IMG/VR virus record: IMGVR_UViG_3300025030_000046
Coordinates: 62,001 to 126,000 of that record
Origin: a virus
DNA length: 64,000 nt
Strand: one strand, 5' to 3'
The translations under genes were made by a program, and so were the position numbers. Shown piece by piece: positions 42,223 through 51,723 of the stretch (position 1 is the first letter of the stretch; every line of letters begins with the position of its first letter). The notes below the pieces were generated by a model. The model saw nothing but the letters and a program-made list of their open reading frames with translations. It searched no databases and had not been told where the DNA came from.

Positions 42223-42846
42223 ATGGCTAAACGTGGAAATCCAAATTTAAATAAAGTAAAAGCAACTGAAATTGTTGAAGAAATTAGCCCTATCATAAAT
42301 GAAACAATTAAAGAGCAAGAAGTTAAACCAAAACAGGAAATCACGCCTATGTGGAAACCTGACTTAAATCGTATGATTTATATTAAAAATATATCTAGGG
42401 GTAAACTAATATATAAAAGTAAGCGACAAATTGGCTATACTGTAGAATGGGCAAAAAAAGGCGATAAAAATTATCTTGAACTTGGTGAATTCATAAATCT
42501 TAAAAATTCTGATAGAAGATTTGTAACAGAACCTTGGATTAGAATAATTGAGGATGATGAAATTGAAATACTGAAATATGCAAATATTCTTCAGTACTAT
42601 AAAGAGATACTTGGCATTGATAATGTAGCCGATATATTACGCCTTGATTTCGATTCTTTTAAAAAGAAGTTTGATAATTTACCAGAAGGATATAAAAATG
42701 CCGTAATTGAACAAGCTGCTGATATGATTAGGAATGGTGAGCTTGATTCAATTAAGATAAAAAATTACATAGAAAAAACTATGGGAATCGAACTAGATAT
42801 ACTGACAAAGGTAAGTAGTAAAAATAATTCAATAGAAATAAAGTAA
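42223..42846 (+). CDS. hypothetical structural-module protein, 207 aa
   Basis: Starts MAKRGNPNLNKVKATE after AAAGGAGAAATAAT. A disordered basic N-terminus and a helical C-terminal half (YYKEILGIDNVADILRLD) that may be a DNA- or protein-binding helical bundle. Position suggests a head protein. Confidence 0.6.
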   Translation: MAKRGNPNLNKVKATEIVEEISPIINETIKEQEVKPKQEITPMWKPDLNRMIYIKNISRGKLIYKSKRQIGYTVEWAKKGDKNYLELGEFINLKNSDRRFVTEPWIRIIEDDEIEILKYANILQYYKEILGIDNVADILRLDFDSFKKKFDNLPEGYKNAVIEQAADMIRNGELDSIKIKNYIEKTMGIELDILTKVSSKNNSIEIK

Positions 42847-42859
42847 GGGAGTTGATGAT

Positions 42860-43282
42860 ATGGCTACGCCTTACTCTGAAATAGATAATATGTTCTTGAG
42901 TGATATATCTGATGATACATTCTTGGATTATATAGATGCAGACAGAGATGAAATTCTTGACAATCTACGAAAAAAATCTGTAACAAGATTCAAAGCTTGT
43001 AAAAAGGATTTATATAATAAAGATGATATTTTGGGACAATTTAATGATACTTTAACTGATGAAGAAAAGTTAATTATAGCTACAATTATGAGAAAATATT
43101 GGCTTAATGATAAGATTTATAATCTTGACTTAATTAAACAAAGAATGTCATCTAAAGACTGGAAACTAACATCCCAAGCTGAGCATTTGTTACGGTTAAC
43201 GGTTTTAAATCAGGAATTAGATAAAGAGATTAGTAGAATGATTGTTGATTATACCGTTTATGCATTTAAGGTTGGTGATTAA
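42860..43282 (+). CDS. probable head-tail connector, 140 aa
   Basis: A helical, acidic protein of connector size in the usual place after the capsid gene. Start after AAGGGAGTTGATGAT. Assigned by gene order and all-helical prediction, not by a specific motif. Confidence 0.55.
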   Translation: MATPYSEIDNMFLSDISDDTFLDYIDADRDEILDNLRKKSVTRFKACKKDLYNKDDILGQFNDTLTDEEKLIIATIMRKYWLNDKIYNLDLIKQRMSSKDWKLTSQAEHLLRLTVLNQELDKEISRMIVDYTVYAFKVGD

Positions 43283-43603
43283 ATGATACAAACTAATTAT
43301 TCTGTAATTCCAGATGATTTATTCGTTAATTATCTTAATTTCTTAAAAGGGCAATTATATAAAAGTCTTTGTTTAAAAGAAGAAAGTAGTGATACTTTAA
43401 TTAGTTTTTTAGAATCACTTAATCGTGAACTCATAGGCAATAAGGAATTAATTGCTTTTTTAAAAAATGATGCAAGGTTTATTAGTTTATTGAATAAAGT
43501 TCAATTTTTGATTTCAGAATCGGATGCAACTCATGAAGTGTTTAAAAAAGAGATATTTTCTTGCATATCTATAGTCAAAAAACTAGAAGAAAAATATATA
43601 TAA
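43283..43603 (+). CDS. hypothetical head-tail module protein, 106 aa
   Basis: The ATG abuts the stop of the previous gene (TAAATG), so it is translationally coupled. Helical, no family recognised. Confidence 0.6.
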   Translation: MIQTNYSVIPDDLFVNYLNFLKGQLYKSLCLKEESSDTLISFLESLNRELIGNKELIAFLKNDARFISLLNKVQFLISESDATHEVFKKEIFSCISIVKKLEEKYI

Positions 43604-43639
43604 TTATTTTATGTTTAAAATATAAAAGGAGGTATCCAA

Positions 43640-44152
43640 ATGGTATATCGCGATTTAAGCTTACAGAGGAAATGGCACGATGATGTATCACCAATAAATC
43701 CATACAAAGCTAGTAAAAACTTTGGTGCTGGTGCTGATGGTACAGTGCATGTTTATTATAGCCAAATTGGCACAGAAGGAAATGACTATTCAATAGAAGT
43801 AGTTACACAAGACGGTGCTAATAAAGAAATGAGCGTTGCATTAGCTGATAATAAATTAACTGTAACATTAGGGAAAGATGCTTTAGAAGATATTTCAGTC
43901 ACTAGTAATACTGCAAAATTAATAGCTGAAGCTATTGATGCATTACCCGAATTTGAAGCAGAATATACTGGAACTGGGGCAACTGCTTATGTAACTCCAT
44001 TTTCAGAGGTAGCATTTAGCGGTGGAAGCTATGGTACACCTTGCCCAACGGCAGATGTTCTTGTGTTTGTAAGCCCATATTATTACTGGTGTGATCAAGC
44101 TGGAAGTAAAAACACTGTATCATGGAAAAGGTTTACTCCTGCTACTTATTAA
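43640..44152 (+). CDS. probable virion surface or decoration protein, 170 aa
   Basis: The segment GTEGNDYSIEVVTQDGANK, then LTVTLGKDALEDIS, is a beta domain repeated in many phage structural proteins. The last third is aromatic (FVSPYYYWCDQAG). Start after AAAAGGAGGTATCCAA. Confidence 0.55.
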   Translation: MVYRDLSLQRKWHDDVSPINPYKASKNFGAGADGTVHVYYSQIGTEGNDYSIEVVTQDGANKEMSVALADNKLTVTLGKDALEDISVTSNTAKLIAEAIDALPEFEAEYTGTGATAYVTPFSEVAFSGGSYGTPCPTADVLVFVSPYYYWCDQAGSKNTVSWKRFTPATY

Positions 44153-44181
44153 ATTAAATATAATTGTTAGGAGGGTGGACT

Positions 44182-45159
44182 GTGGCGAGATGGGATTTGT
44201 ATGAACAAAAACTGAGAATTGATGGAAATACATTGAGAGATAGACAAATAAACTTATCTAAAAAAGCTATTGAAGATTCATTTTTAAGCAGTCCATCTTA
44301 TAAACAAGGCACTATCAATGATAATGATACTTTAGTTGATGTATGGTTAGTAAATGATATTTCATCTAAAAACATAGATGACAGTTCTAAAAGTTTAATT
44401 ATGATCGATGGTAGTTTAAATGTTGGAGATATATTTAATTGCGAAAATATTAAATGGATTGTAACTAAAGTTGAGCCATATGAAGAAATATACATAAAGG
44501 CAAGAGTTGACAAAATCAATAACATTCTTAAATTCTATAAAAACCACATTTTATTTCAAGTTCCTTGCATTGTTAATAAGGGCGATATGAATATGGATGA
44601 AGCTAAGTTTATATCAATTGCCGCAGATGAGTATATTATGGTTTGTCCTAATAACTCTGATAGCTTAAATATTGATTTGAATACTAGGTTTATATTAACT
44701 GGTAGTGCTTATAAGGTGCTTGGTATTGATAATATCAGTAATGTTGGGTTGCTAAATATTAGGATTAAGGAAGACGTTGTAATTGAAGATGATAATTTAA
44801 CTTTGGGCATCGCCAATTATTACAGTAGTCAGATTATCATTGATACAAGTACTGAAGATATTACAATTAGTCCACTAAGCACTACATTAAGAGTTGGTAA
44901 AAGCGTAACTTATGCAGCAAGGTTTACTGATGGTGGTATTGAAAATAACTTAATTCATTTTAATTGGGAAATAACCAATGTTGATAGAAGTGATGATATT
45001 TATGCGGAAGCCATGCCTAATCATTCTAACAATACTTGTGTAATTACAGCCAAAAATTCTTATTCTGCAATTGGTAAAATCATAAATATAAAAATTTCGT
45101 TAGTTGAAAATCCAACTAGATTTATTGTAAAACAATTTAATATAACGAGTTTGGTATAG
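44182..45159 (+). CDS. probable head-closure protein with C-terminal Ig-like domain, 325 aa
   Basis: The start is a GTG after TTAGGAGGGTGGACT. Residues 1-120 (GDIFNCENIKWIVTKVEPY) fit a beta-barrel stopper-type head-completion protein. Residues about 235-325 (ISPLSTTLRVGKSVTYAARF) resemble a bacterial Ig-like domain, often displayed on virions. The fusion is inferred from sequence character. Confidence 0.5.
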   Translation: MARWDLYEQKLRIDGNTLRDRQINLSKKAIEDSFLSSPSYKQGTINDNDTLVDVWLVNDISSKNIDDSSKSLIMIDGSLNVGDIFNCENIKWIVTKVEPYEEIYIKARVDKINNILKFYKNHILFQVPCIVNKGDMNMDEAKFISIAADEYIMVCPNNSDSLNIDLNTRFILTGSAYKVLGIDNISNVGLLNIRIKEDVVIEDDNLTLGIANYYSSQIIIDTSTEDITISPLSTTLRVGKSVTYAARFTDGGIENNLIHFNWEITNVDRSDDIYAEAMPNHSNNTCVITAKNSYSAIGKIINIKISLVENPTRFIVKQFNITSLV

Positions 45160-45169
45160 GGAGGCAAAA

Positions 45170-45640
45170 ATGAGATTAAAAGAATTATCTGATTATAAAA
45201 ATAAAATTATCTCTAAAATTATTGATAATGAAAACTTAGTAAAAGCATTATCTAATAATACAGAGGATTTTTTAGACCAGCCTCTTATATCTGATGTAAC
45301 AAGCATTATATATAAAAATGTTTTTCCATATAAATATATACCTTCGGCACAAGAAACAGCAAGTTCATATATCACAATGGCGTTTACAAATTTTTCACCG
45401 CAAAACAGAGAATTCAAAGTCGGAAATATCTATTTCTATATAATATGCCACAATAATTTATTAAAAACTAATTATGGCTGTCTTAGGTATGATTACATAG
45501 TTAACCTTATAGATGAAATATTTAATGACACTGGAAATATAAGTATTGGGGATTTTAAATTTGATTCTATGAGTGACTTTCAGGTAGATAGTAATCATAT
45601 AGGATGTTGGATTTGCTATGAAGCAAGGAGTTTTAACTAA
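45170..45640 (+). CDS. probable tail-completion protein, 156 aa
   Basis: Starts MRLKELSDYKNKIIS after GGAGGCAAAA. Size, mixed fold and position before the tail-tube gene fit the tail terminator/completion class. Confidence 0.5.
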   Translation: MRLKELSDYKNKIISKIIDNENLVKALSNNTEDFLDQPLISDVTSIIYKNVFPYKYIPSAQETASSYITMAFTNFSPQNREFKVGNIYFYIICHNNLLKTNYGCLRYDYIVNLIDEIFNDTGNISIGDFKFDSMSDFQVDSNHIGCWICYEARSFN

Positions 45641-45648
45641 TTTATAAT

Positions 45649-46332
45649 ATGGAAAAACTTAGATTATTAGCAAATCTACCTGTTTATGTTGATAAAATCC
45701 CTATATATTCTCCTACTCTTAAAAGCATTGCAGAAATAGGTAAAAAAGAATATTCGTTTTTTTTATCTAGCTGTATCATCACCAAAGATATATTAGTAGA
45801 TAAAGATATGTTTCACGACATAAGTGATTTTGAAATATTAACTCATATGTGCCTTAAAAGTAATTTGTATCCAACATTTATTAATTCTTTATTTTATTTC
45901 ACCAAGTTAGAATTTAGCATGGCAGAACTTAATAGTAAAGAGCTAGTTTTTATGTGCGATGACATTGAATTAAATAAAACTAATTATCACTCATTTATCG
46001 AAAATATAAAATATGTTAATAGATTAGAAGTTCAAGAAACTAAAGAAATGGACGAATTTGATAGGCGTTGTGCAGAAGCAGAGAAAAAGATTCAAGAACA
46101 TGCTGGTAAAGATGATCAGCCAGAGCTAGAAGATTTAATTTCCGCTGTAGCTAATATGGATGGAAATGGTCTTAATATAATGAACATTTGGGGTCTAAAT
46201 ATCTATCAATTCTATGAACAATTACAAAGAGGTCAATTGAAAGAACAATATAGATTGGCTATGAAACAATTGTTAGCTGGAGCAAAACCAGAAGAAATAA
46301 CAGTTGAATCATATTTCAAAACAATTAAATAA
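45649..46332 (+). CDS. hypothetical tail-module protein, 227 aa
   Basis: The ribosome site is weak (AAGGAG 17 nt upstream), suggesting coupling to the preceding gene 8 bp away. The C-terminal NIWGLNIYQFYEQLQRGQLKEQ resembles the W-x-I-x-Q-F segment of some tail assembly chaperones. No slippery sequence is evident. Confidence 0.5.
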   Translation: MEKLRLLANLPVYVDKIPIYSPTLKSIAEIGKKEYSFFLSSCIITKDILVDKDMFHDISDFEILTHMCLKSNLYPTFINSLFYFTKLEFSMAELNSKELVFMCDDIELNKTNYHSFIENIKYVNRLEVQETKEMDEFDRRCAEAEKKIQEHAGKDDQPELEDLISAVANMDGNGLNIMNIWGLNIYQFYEQLQRGQLKEQYRLAMKQLLAGAKPEEITVESYFKTIK

Positions 46333-46356
46333 AATATAAAACAGGAGGTATTTAAC

Positions 46357-47145
46357 ATGGCACTCGGACAAAAACAGATCTGGGCTAAAGTTCTTGATTT
46401 TACAATTCAAGATTATACTACTAAGGCTGTTGTAGCACAGGTAAAATACGCCACAGATGCTAGTATATCTGAAGCGTATGAAAAACTAGAAATAAAAGGT
46501 GGAAGTGATAATCAGATTCAATATACAAATTATCATTCACCAACAGCTAAGTTTTCTGCAAAATTACCATTGATAGATGACAATATAGTTGCAGCTAAAA
46601 CAGGTGCTTCCAATGTAGTTGGAGCGCAGACAAATGCTTTTGATGACACTTTTACTGTAGATGCAACGGCTGGAACAATTACCTTACCAGTTACGGGCAT
46701 TGTAAGTGGTACATTGAAAGTTTACAATGTTGATATTGATGATAATCTAGGTACAGAAGTAACTGCGGTAGCTTCAGCACCAACATTGGAACAGTATTCT
46801 ATTACTGGAAGTGTTCTTACTTTTAATACTGGTAAAAAGGGTACTAGAATGTTAGTTATTTGTGACTATACAACTGGAGCTACTGCTAGTGGAGTTAAAA
46901 TGATAAGTGGTAAACTTCCAAAGCTTATTAGAATCACAGCTAAAACTAAAGTTGAAGATAAGTCTGGTAATATTGCTATTAAAACTATAATCATAGAAAA
47001 GGCTAAACCCGATCCAAATTTTGAATTCGCAACTAGCACATCTGCCGCAAGTTTGGCATTTGATTGTGAAGTATTTGGTTACACAAACGATGATGGAGAT
47101 GATCAATTCTTCAATCTAGTAACAGACCCAGAACTTGACGTATAA
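46357..47145 (+). CDS. probable major tail (tube) protein, 262 aa
   Basis: Beta-rich, Thr/Ala/Gly-rich, highly expressed-looking sequence beginning MALGQKQIWAKVLDF after ACAGGAGGTATTTAAC. The central VDATAGTITLPVTGIVSGTLKVYN resembles an inserted Ig-like domain. Order (completion protein, this gene, tail genes) supports the tube call. Confidence 0.7.
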   Translation: MALGQKQIWAKVLDFTIQDYTTKAVVAQVKYATDASISEAYEKLEIKGGSDNQIQYTNYHSPTAKFSAKLPLIDDNIVAAKTGASNVVGAQTNAFDDTFTVDATAGTITLPVTGIVSGTLKVYNVDIDDNLGTEVTAVASAPTLEQYSITGSVLTFNTGKKGTRMLVICDYTTGATASGVKMISGKLPKLIRITAKTKVEDKSGNIAIKTIIIEKAKPDPNFEFATSTSAASLAFDCEVFGYTNDDGDDQFFNLVTDPELDV

Positions 47146-47156
47146 GAGGTGATATT

Positions 47157-47348
47157 ATGACAAAATTTCTTGTTTATTGTCATCCAGCAGTTCCGAGTAT
47201 AGGTATTAAAACTAATACGTGGTACTCGTTAGAAGAGTTGCAATTAAAGTATAGCTTAGAGCATATTAAGTGCTTTTTTCACCCTGCTAACTTCGGTTGG
47301 GAAGAACTTGAACCTGAAACAAAACCAATAGTAAAAACATCAAAATAA
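47157..47348 (+). CDS. hypothetical protein, 63 aa
   Basis: Starts MTKFLVYCHPAVPSIGIK after AGAGGTGATATT. Aromatic and His-rich; no family recognised. It is the last gene before the terminator that ends the head/tube operon. Confidence 0.6.
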   Translation: MTKFLVYCHPAVPSIGIKTNTWYSLEELQLKYSLEHIKCFFHPANFGWEELEPETKPIVKTSK

Positions 47349-47358
47349 TCTAAAATAT

Positions 47359-47400
47359 AAAATAGGGAAGTGTATAAAAATGATTACTTCCCTATTTTTA
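47359..47400 (+). terminator. strong terminator at the end of the head/tail-tube operon
   Basis: AAAATAGGGAAGT and ACTTCCCTATTTT form a perfect 13-bp stem flanked by A and T runs. Its left arm overlaps a dispersed-element copy (47351-47362). It marks the left border of the accessory block; 47401-47580 holds only small hairpins and no gene. Confidence 0.85.
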
Positions 47401-47592
47401 ATTCTTATAAAATAATCTACGAATACAACGAGATTTCTTCTCGTTTCTATAAAATTCAAAACAATTTTAAATATTAATCAAACGAAGATTTTATCAAATT
47501 TTCAAGTTTTCAACACCTACAGCCACAAGGCTTTCGATTTTTTAACAAATTCAAAAACATAAACAAAAATATAAATAAAGGAGGTAATTAAA

Positions 47593-48486
47593 TTGAATCA
47601 ATATCAAGAGTATAAAGGTCAAATATTAGGAGCAACAGAAGAAGGTTTTACAAGACAATTAAAATGTGGCGACGATGGAGTTTTACAGACTTCTATATCA
47701 TCTGGAAACAACCTAATAGGTGCAACAATGACTCATGGAGACGTTCCTATGGTGTTAGTTGATACAACAAGAGAAACACCAATAGGATCAGTATTAGGTG
47801 CAAACGCAGTTTATATATCTCCTGTCGTAGATAGACCAGAACAATCAATACCCGATGGATATATGAGAATATGGGCATTATCAGATCAATCAGGAACATT
47901 GTATCTTGAAGAAAGTAATCAAAGTAGCTCTGGTTGGACAACAACTGCTACCGTGGTTGTATCTGCTGGAGTGTCTAATATAATGACATGGACAAAACTA
48001 ACCAAACGATATTCAAGGTGTAGATATGTAAATGGTGCTACTCCACAAGCAAGTTTTATAATGCTACACTACATGCTTGGTGTTGGCGTTACTCCAATTA
48101 GAGTTGAAGATGGAGACATAGTAACGATAGGTACAAAGAATGACACAGCAGTAATTGACCCTACAGCATCGGGTTCGGTGAATGCTAACTTAAAAGGTAT
48201 AATGAAATCCATACAAGGAAGTGCAATAAACTCTTGTGGAATAGTAAATGTTACTACAGCAGGAACAAGGGTGCAATTACCAAATATTCCATGCAGAGAA
48301 GTTACTATAATTGCTAAGAGATTAACTACTGGATATATATATGCAGGTAATAATGCGGTTTCTGCTGCAAGTTATGGAGTAGAGCTTGCAGCAAAAGAGA
48401 GTTTCACATTTGCTGTAGCTAATGCCAATCAGGTATATATTGATGCTTCTGTAAGTGGGGAGGGGATTTCTTATGTCGCAATCTAG
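47593..48486 (+). CDS. probable virion-associated protein, 297 aa
   Basis: TTG start after AAGGAGGTAATTAAA. Gly/Thr/Ser-rich beta sequence throughout (GATMTHGDVPMVLVD, MTWTKLTKRYSRCRY) in the manner of tail-fibre or baseplate accessory proteins. Its end overlaps the next gene by 14 bp. Confidence 0.5.
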   Translation: MNQYQEYKGQILGATEEGFTRQLKCGDDGVLQTSISSGNNLIGATMTHGDVPMVLVDTTRETPIGSVLGANAVYISPVVDRPEQSIPDGYMRIWALSDQSGTLYLEESNQSSSGWTTTATVVVSAGVSNIMTWTKLTKRYSRCRYVNGATPQASFIMLHYMLGVGVTPIRVEDGDIVTIGTKNDTAVIDPTASGSVNANLKGIMKSIQGSAINSCGIVNVTTAGTRVQLPNIPCREVTIIAKRLTTGYIYAGNNAVSAASYGVELAAKESFTFAVANANQVYIDASVSGEGISYVAI

Positions 48487-49717
48487 ATATGATGCAAGCG
48501 GAAGTACTAAGACATTATTGGCTGATATTGCGAATAAGATACTACCGTCGAATTATGTTATTCGAGACGGAATATTATTAGAAGATTTCTCGGTTATTAG
48601 TGGATGGACAGATTCTAGCAAGTTGTCATTAGACACCTCTATTGCACCATTTGGAAATGCATCTACTAAGTTTACAGAAACAACAGCAGGAGCAACGACA
48701 AGTATAGATAAAACTGTAAACTGGAATATAAAAAACTGTGAATCCATAGGAATTTGGTTTACTTGCGATACTGCAAATTTAAATACTCTTAGAATATATG
48801 TAAGTTCTATGGCAAATTTATCAAAATATTACACATTGTTATTTAATTCTGTGACTGGATATCCTTTTAAAACAGGATTAAATTACTTGAAAATACCAAG
48901 GACTGCATTTACTAACTCTGGTTCAGATAATTTTATAAACACAATGGTAAAAATTAGATTCAATGTGGAATCAAAAGCAGGACAAAATGCAATTGTTAAC
49001 TTTCATAAAATTGAATATAATCAAAAGTCTGTTCCAAGTGTAATGTTTAGCTTTGACGATGGGGAAAACACTGTATATAATAATATCTTTGAATATATGA
49101 GAGACAGGGGAGTAAAAGCGTCGGTAAATATTGTATCTGACCTTATTGGTCAAGTTGGAAGATTTACAACTGTAATGTTAGACGATATGTATGACGCAGG
49201 GTGGGACATATGCCCTCATGCTAAAACGGCAGCGGATTATAACGTTATAACAAACGAGCAAGTAATAGTAGATGCCACAACTGTAAGAGACTACATTTTG
49301 GGAAGAGGATATGTAAGAGGAGCGTATCATTGGGCATACCCAAACGGCAGCGCCAATGATGCAGTAATAGCTACATTGCAAGGCTTAGGTGTTTTAACTG
49401 GAAGAGTATACAGCGCCCCAGGCTACATTTCGACTCCTACCGATAACATGATGAAGCTTTTCTGCCAGCGAATGGAATCTGCTACCACAGGAGCTGGAAT
49501 GATTGCAATGGTTAAGAATTGCATTAACTATGGCGGTATGAGCGTAGAGTTTGCTGGTCATAGCGTTGTAACCTCTGTCCCATCAGGATTGCAAATACTA
49601 GACACTGAATTAAAAACTTTTATTGATTGGTTAGTTGCCAACAAGATAAATGTCGTAACAAAATCAGAATGGTATAACCAAAATGTTAACCCTAGATTTT
49701 TGGCGGCAAAAAGATAG
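48473..49717 (+). CDS. tail-associated polysaccharide deacetylase, 414 aa
   Basis: Residues about 20-185 form a beta-sandwich, carbohydrate-binding-like domain. From about 190 a NodB-type deacetylase domain follows: SVMFSFDDGENTVYN (motif 1 with the catalytic DD), a reduced motif 2 at DICPHAKTAADY, and a late SVEFAGHSV histidine. Carbohydrate esterase family 4 enzymes remove acetyl groups from peptidoglycan or capsule glycans. In a phage tail this would modify the cell surface during adsorption or entry. Only one histidine of motif 2 is clear, so activity is uncertain. Start after GGGGAGGGGATTTCTT. Confidence 0.8.
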   Translation: MSQSRYDASGSTKTLLADIANKILPSNYVIRDGILLEDFSVISGWTDSSKLSLDTSIAPFGNASTKFTETTAGATTSIDKTVNWNIKNCESIGIWFTCDTANLNTLRIYVSSMANLSKYYTLLFNSVTGYPFKTGLNYLKIPRTAFTNSGSDNFINTMVKIRFNVESKAGQNAIVNFHKIEYNQKSVPSVMFSFDDGENTVYNNIFEYMRDRGVKASVNIVSDLIGQVGRFTTVMLDDMYDAGWDICPHAKTAADYNVITNEQVIVDATTVRDYILGRGYVRGAYHWAYPNGSANDAVIATLQGLGVLTGRVYSAPGYISTPTDNMMKLFCQRMESATTGAGMIAMVKNCINYGGMSVEFAGHSVVTSVPSGLQILDTELKTFIDWLVANKINVVTKSEWYNQNVNPRFLAAKR

Positions 49718-49730
49718 TTAGTACTCAATA

Positions 49731-49746
49731 GGACTAAATTATTCAC
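49731..49746. repeat. 16-bp direct repeat, left copy
   Basis: GGACTAAATTATTCAC recurs exactly at 54149-54164, bracketing 4.4 kb that begins with a recombinase gene. It could be an attachment-site pair, though a chance repeat of this length is possible in such AT-rich DNA. Confidence 0.4.
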
Positions 49747-49766
49747 TAAACTAAAATATAAAATAG

Positions 49767-49795
49767 TTGTAATTCAATAACAAGCATGATACATT
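49767..49795 (+). promoter_or_regulatory. possible promoter of the recombinase/tail-spike genes
   Basis: TTGTAA and TACATT are 17 bp apart, and a dispersed-element copy (49752-49763) ends 3 bp upstream of the -35 position. The hexamers are only 4/6 each, but the geometry repeats that of the stronger promoters. Confidence 0.4.
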
Positions 49796-49836
49796 AAGAG
49801 TAATAATACATATTTACTTTTAGGGAGGTGTTGTGT

Positions 49837-50820
49837 TTGTTATTAAATCAAACAAATACAGAGATTATACTTACATTAGCAAATCATATTTGTTCGGAAT
49901 TTCATGAAGTAAATCAAGAAAAACTAATTATGATTCTTTCTGATTATGATATCCAAGAAAAAATTACAGACGACGGTAAAGACCTTCAAGATAAAATCAA
50001 AATGTATCTGTCGGCTAAAAAATTAGAAGGACTAAGCAAAGAAACTTTGAGAGGTTATAAATTCGAACTTGGTAGATTTTGCAATGAAATTAAAAAGCCA
50101 GTTGAAGATATTATAACTTCGGATATAAGATTTTATCTTAGTTTATCAAGTGAATTGAAACTAAGCACACTAAGTTCAAAATTATCCACGCTTAAAAGTT
50201 TCTTTGTTTGGCTAACGGATAACGAAATTATACCCAAAGATATAACTAGACAAATTAAGCCCCCTAAAAAAGAGAAAAGATTGGTTAAGGCTTTAAATAT
50301 CGAAGAATTAGAGTTGCTGAGAGAATCTTGTGTAACTCTAAGAGAAAGAGCATTAGTTGAATTATTTTATGCCACTGGATGTAGGCTTTCTGAAATTGTT
50401 CAATTGAACCGTAGTAGTATAGACTTTTCTGATCAATCAGTTAAAGTTATTGGCAAAGGTAATAAGGAGAGAATTGTATATTTTGGATTTAAAGCTATTT
50501 ACCACCTTAAAAAATATTTGATGTCCAGATTAGATCAAGATCCTGCTCTATTTGTAACTGAGCGCAAACCATATAGACGAATGAAAAATCGGGCGATACA
50601 AAAACAATTTACAAAGATAGCGGAAAGAACTGGATTAGATAAGAATATTCACCCACATATTATGAGACATACGCTGGCAACCCTATTGCTTAATAATGGA
50701 GCTGATATAGTTACTGTGCAAAATATTTTGGGACATGAGAATCCTGCAACTACTCAGATATATGCACAACTCACAGAACGGCGGAAGCATGAACAATATA
50801 AAAAATTCTTGGTTCAATGA
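49837..50820 (+). CDS. tyrosine recombinase, XerC/D-like, 327 aa
   Basis: All catalytic residues are present: Arg about 183 (ATGCRLSEIV), a beta-hairpin GKGNKERIV, His-x-x-Arg about 274-277 (HPHIMRHTLAT), His about 300 (ILGHENPATTQ) and Tyr about 309. TTG start chosen 9 nt from GGGAGG. It sits among tail genes and just inside the 16-bp repeat, so it may excise, insert or invert nearby DNA instead of integrating the whole phage. Confidence 0.9.
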   Translation: MLLNQTNTEIILTLANHICSEFHEVNQEKLIMILSDYDIQEKITDDGKDLQDKIKMYLSAKKLEGLSKETLRGYKFELGRFCNEIKKPVEDIITSDIRFYLSLSSELKLSTLSSKLSTLKSFFVWLTDNEIIPKDITRQIKPPKKEKRLVKALNIEELELLRESCVTLRERALVELFYATGCRLSEIVQLNRSSIDFSDQSVKVIGKGNKERIVYFGFKAIYHLKKYLMSRLDQDPALFVTERKPYRRMKNRAIQKQFTKIAERTGLDKNIHPHIMRHTLATLLLNNGADIVTVQNILGHENPATTQIYAQLTERRKHEQYKKFLVQ

Positions 50821-50858
50821 AGTAAAATATAAAACAAATAGAATAAAAGGAGAAATAT

Positions 50859-51407
50859 ATGAAAATATTTGAACAAATTAAACCTATAGAAATAAATTTT
50901 CAAGATGAAAAAATATTAATCAATCAAAATATAAAATTACTTGATAAGCGAGTATTTGTAGATTTATGCGTTGATAATTATTTTATTAAAGATGAAGTTA
51001 CTGGTGAAATAATTAGTACTTCTGATTTTGATAAAGACACTACTTATTTTTATTGCATAATCAAGTATATGACTAATATGGAAATTCCAGACGATATGAT
51101 ACTGTCCGATCTTTATGACAATATCGTTGGCAGCGGATTGTATAATTTAATTTACGATGCGATACCTTATAACATAAAAAGTGACATTAATCGTAAAATC
51201 GAGGATTCTATTGATGATATTAAATATAAAATAGAAGAAAAAAATAGTATCAAAAATATAATAGTTGACGCTATTCAAGCTTTAATTTCAAAGATTCCTT
51301 CAGAAAAAGAACTTCAGAAAATTATAAAGAAAGCTAAGAAAGAATTCGAGAGCTTTGACCCAAATAAAATGCAAGCAGTTCAGGAAATGTTAAAGGTTGT
51401 AAAATAA
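50859..51407 (+). CDS. hypothetical tail-module protein, 182 aa
   Basis: Starts MKIFEQIKPIEINFQ after AAAGGAGAAATAT. A helical C-terminus rich in Lys and Glu. The length and place suggest a tail assembly factor, without a diagnostic motif. Confidence 0.5.
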   Translation: MKIFEQIKPIEINFQDEKILINQNIKLLDKRVFVDLCVDNYFIKDEVTGEIISTSDFDKDTTYFYCIIKYMTNMEIPDDMILSDLYDNIVGSGLYNLIYDAIPYNIKSDINRKIEDSIDDIKYKIEEKNSIKNIIVDAIQALISKIPSEKELQKIIKKAKKEFESFDPNKMQAVQEMLKVVK

Positions 51408-51437
51408 TATTAAATTAAAACATATAGGAGGAATAAT

Positions 51438-51713
51438 ATGCCAGCATATTTCGGCTCGACCAACATTTTAACTTCTACCGCCAATCAGGAAATAATTCAG
51501 CAACATAAACCGTCAGGATGGACTATTACAATAGAAGCTTATAAATTTGAATTTAAAAGTTTGCAAGATTGCCATATTAAAATCAATGACGGTGCTTCAA
51601 TATTTTTTGAAGCAGGATATGAATTTATAGTTGATATATCAGATATATCAGTATATAAGTTTGTGATTGTTGAATCTGGAATACAATATAAGTATTTTGG
51701 TACTTATAGATAG
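51438..51713 (+). CDS. hypothetical beta-rich protein, 91 aa
   Basis: Starts MPAYFGSTNILTSTANQ after ATAGGAGGAATAAT. A small beta sandwich is plausible. It ends 10 bp before the tail-spike gene and is probably a tail accessory protein. Confidence 0.55.
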   Translation: MPAYFGSTNILTSTANQEIIQQHKPSGWTITIEAYKFEFKSLQDCHIKINDGASIFFEAGYEFIVDISDISVYKFVIVESGIQYKYFGTYR

Positions 51714-51723
51714 GAGTGATAAA

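Noticed and set aside
47401-47590. Second structured RNA after the tail-tube terminator
   Set aside because: Hairpins here (ACGAG/CTCGT, AGCC/GGCT) are short and do not form a known class.
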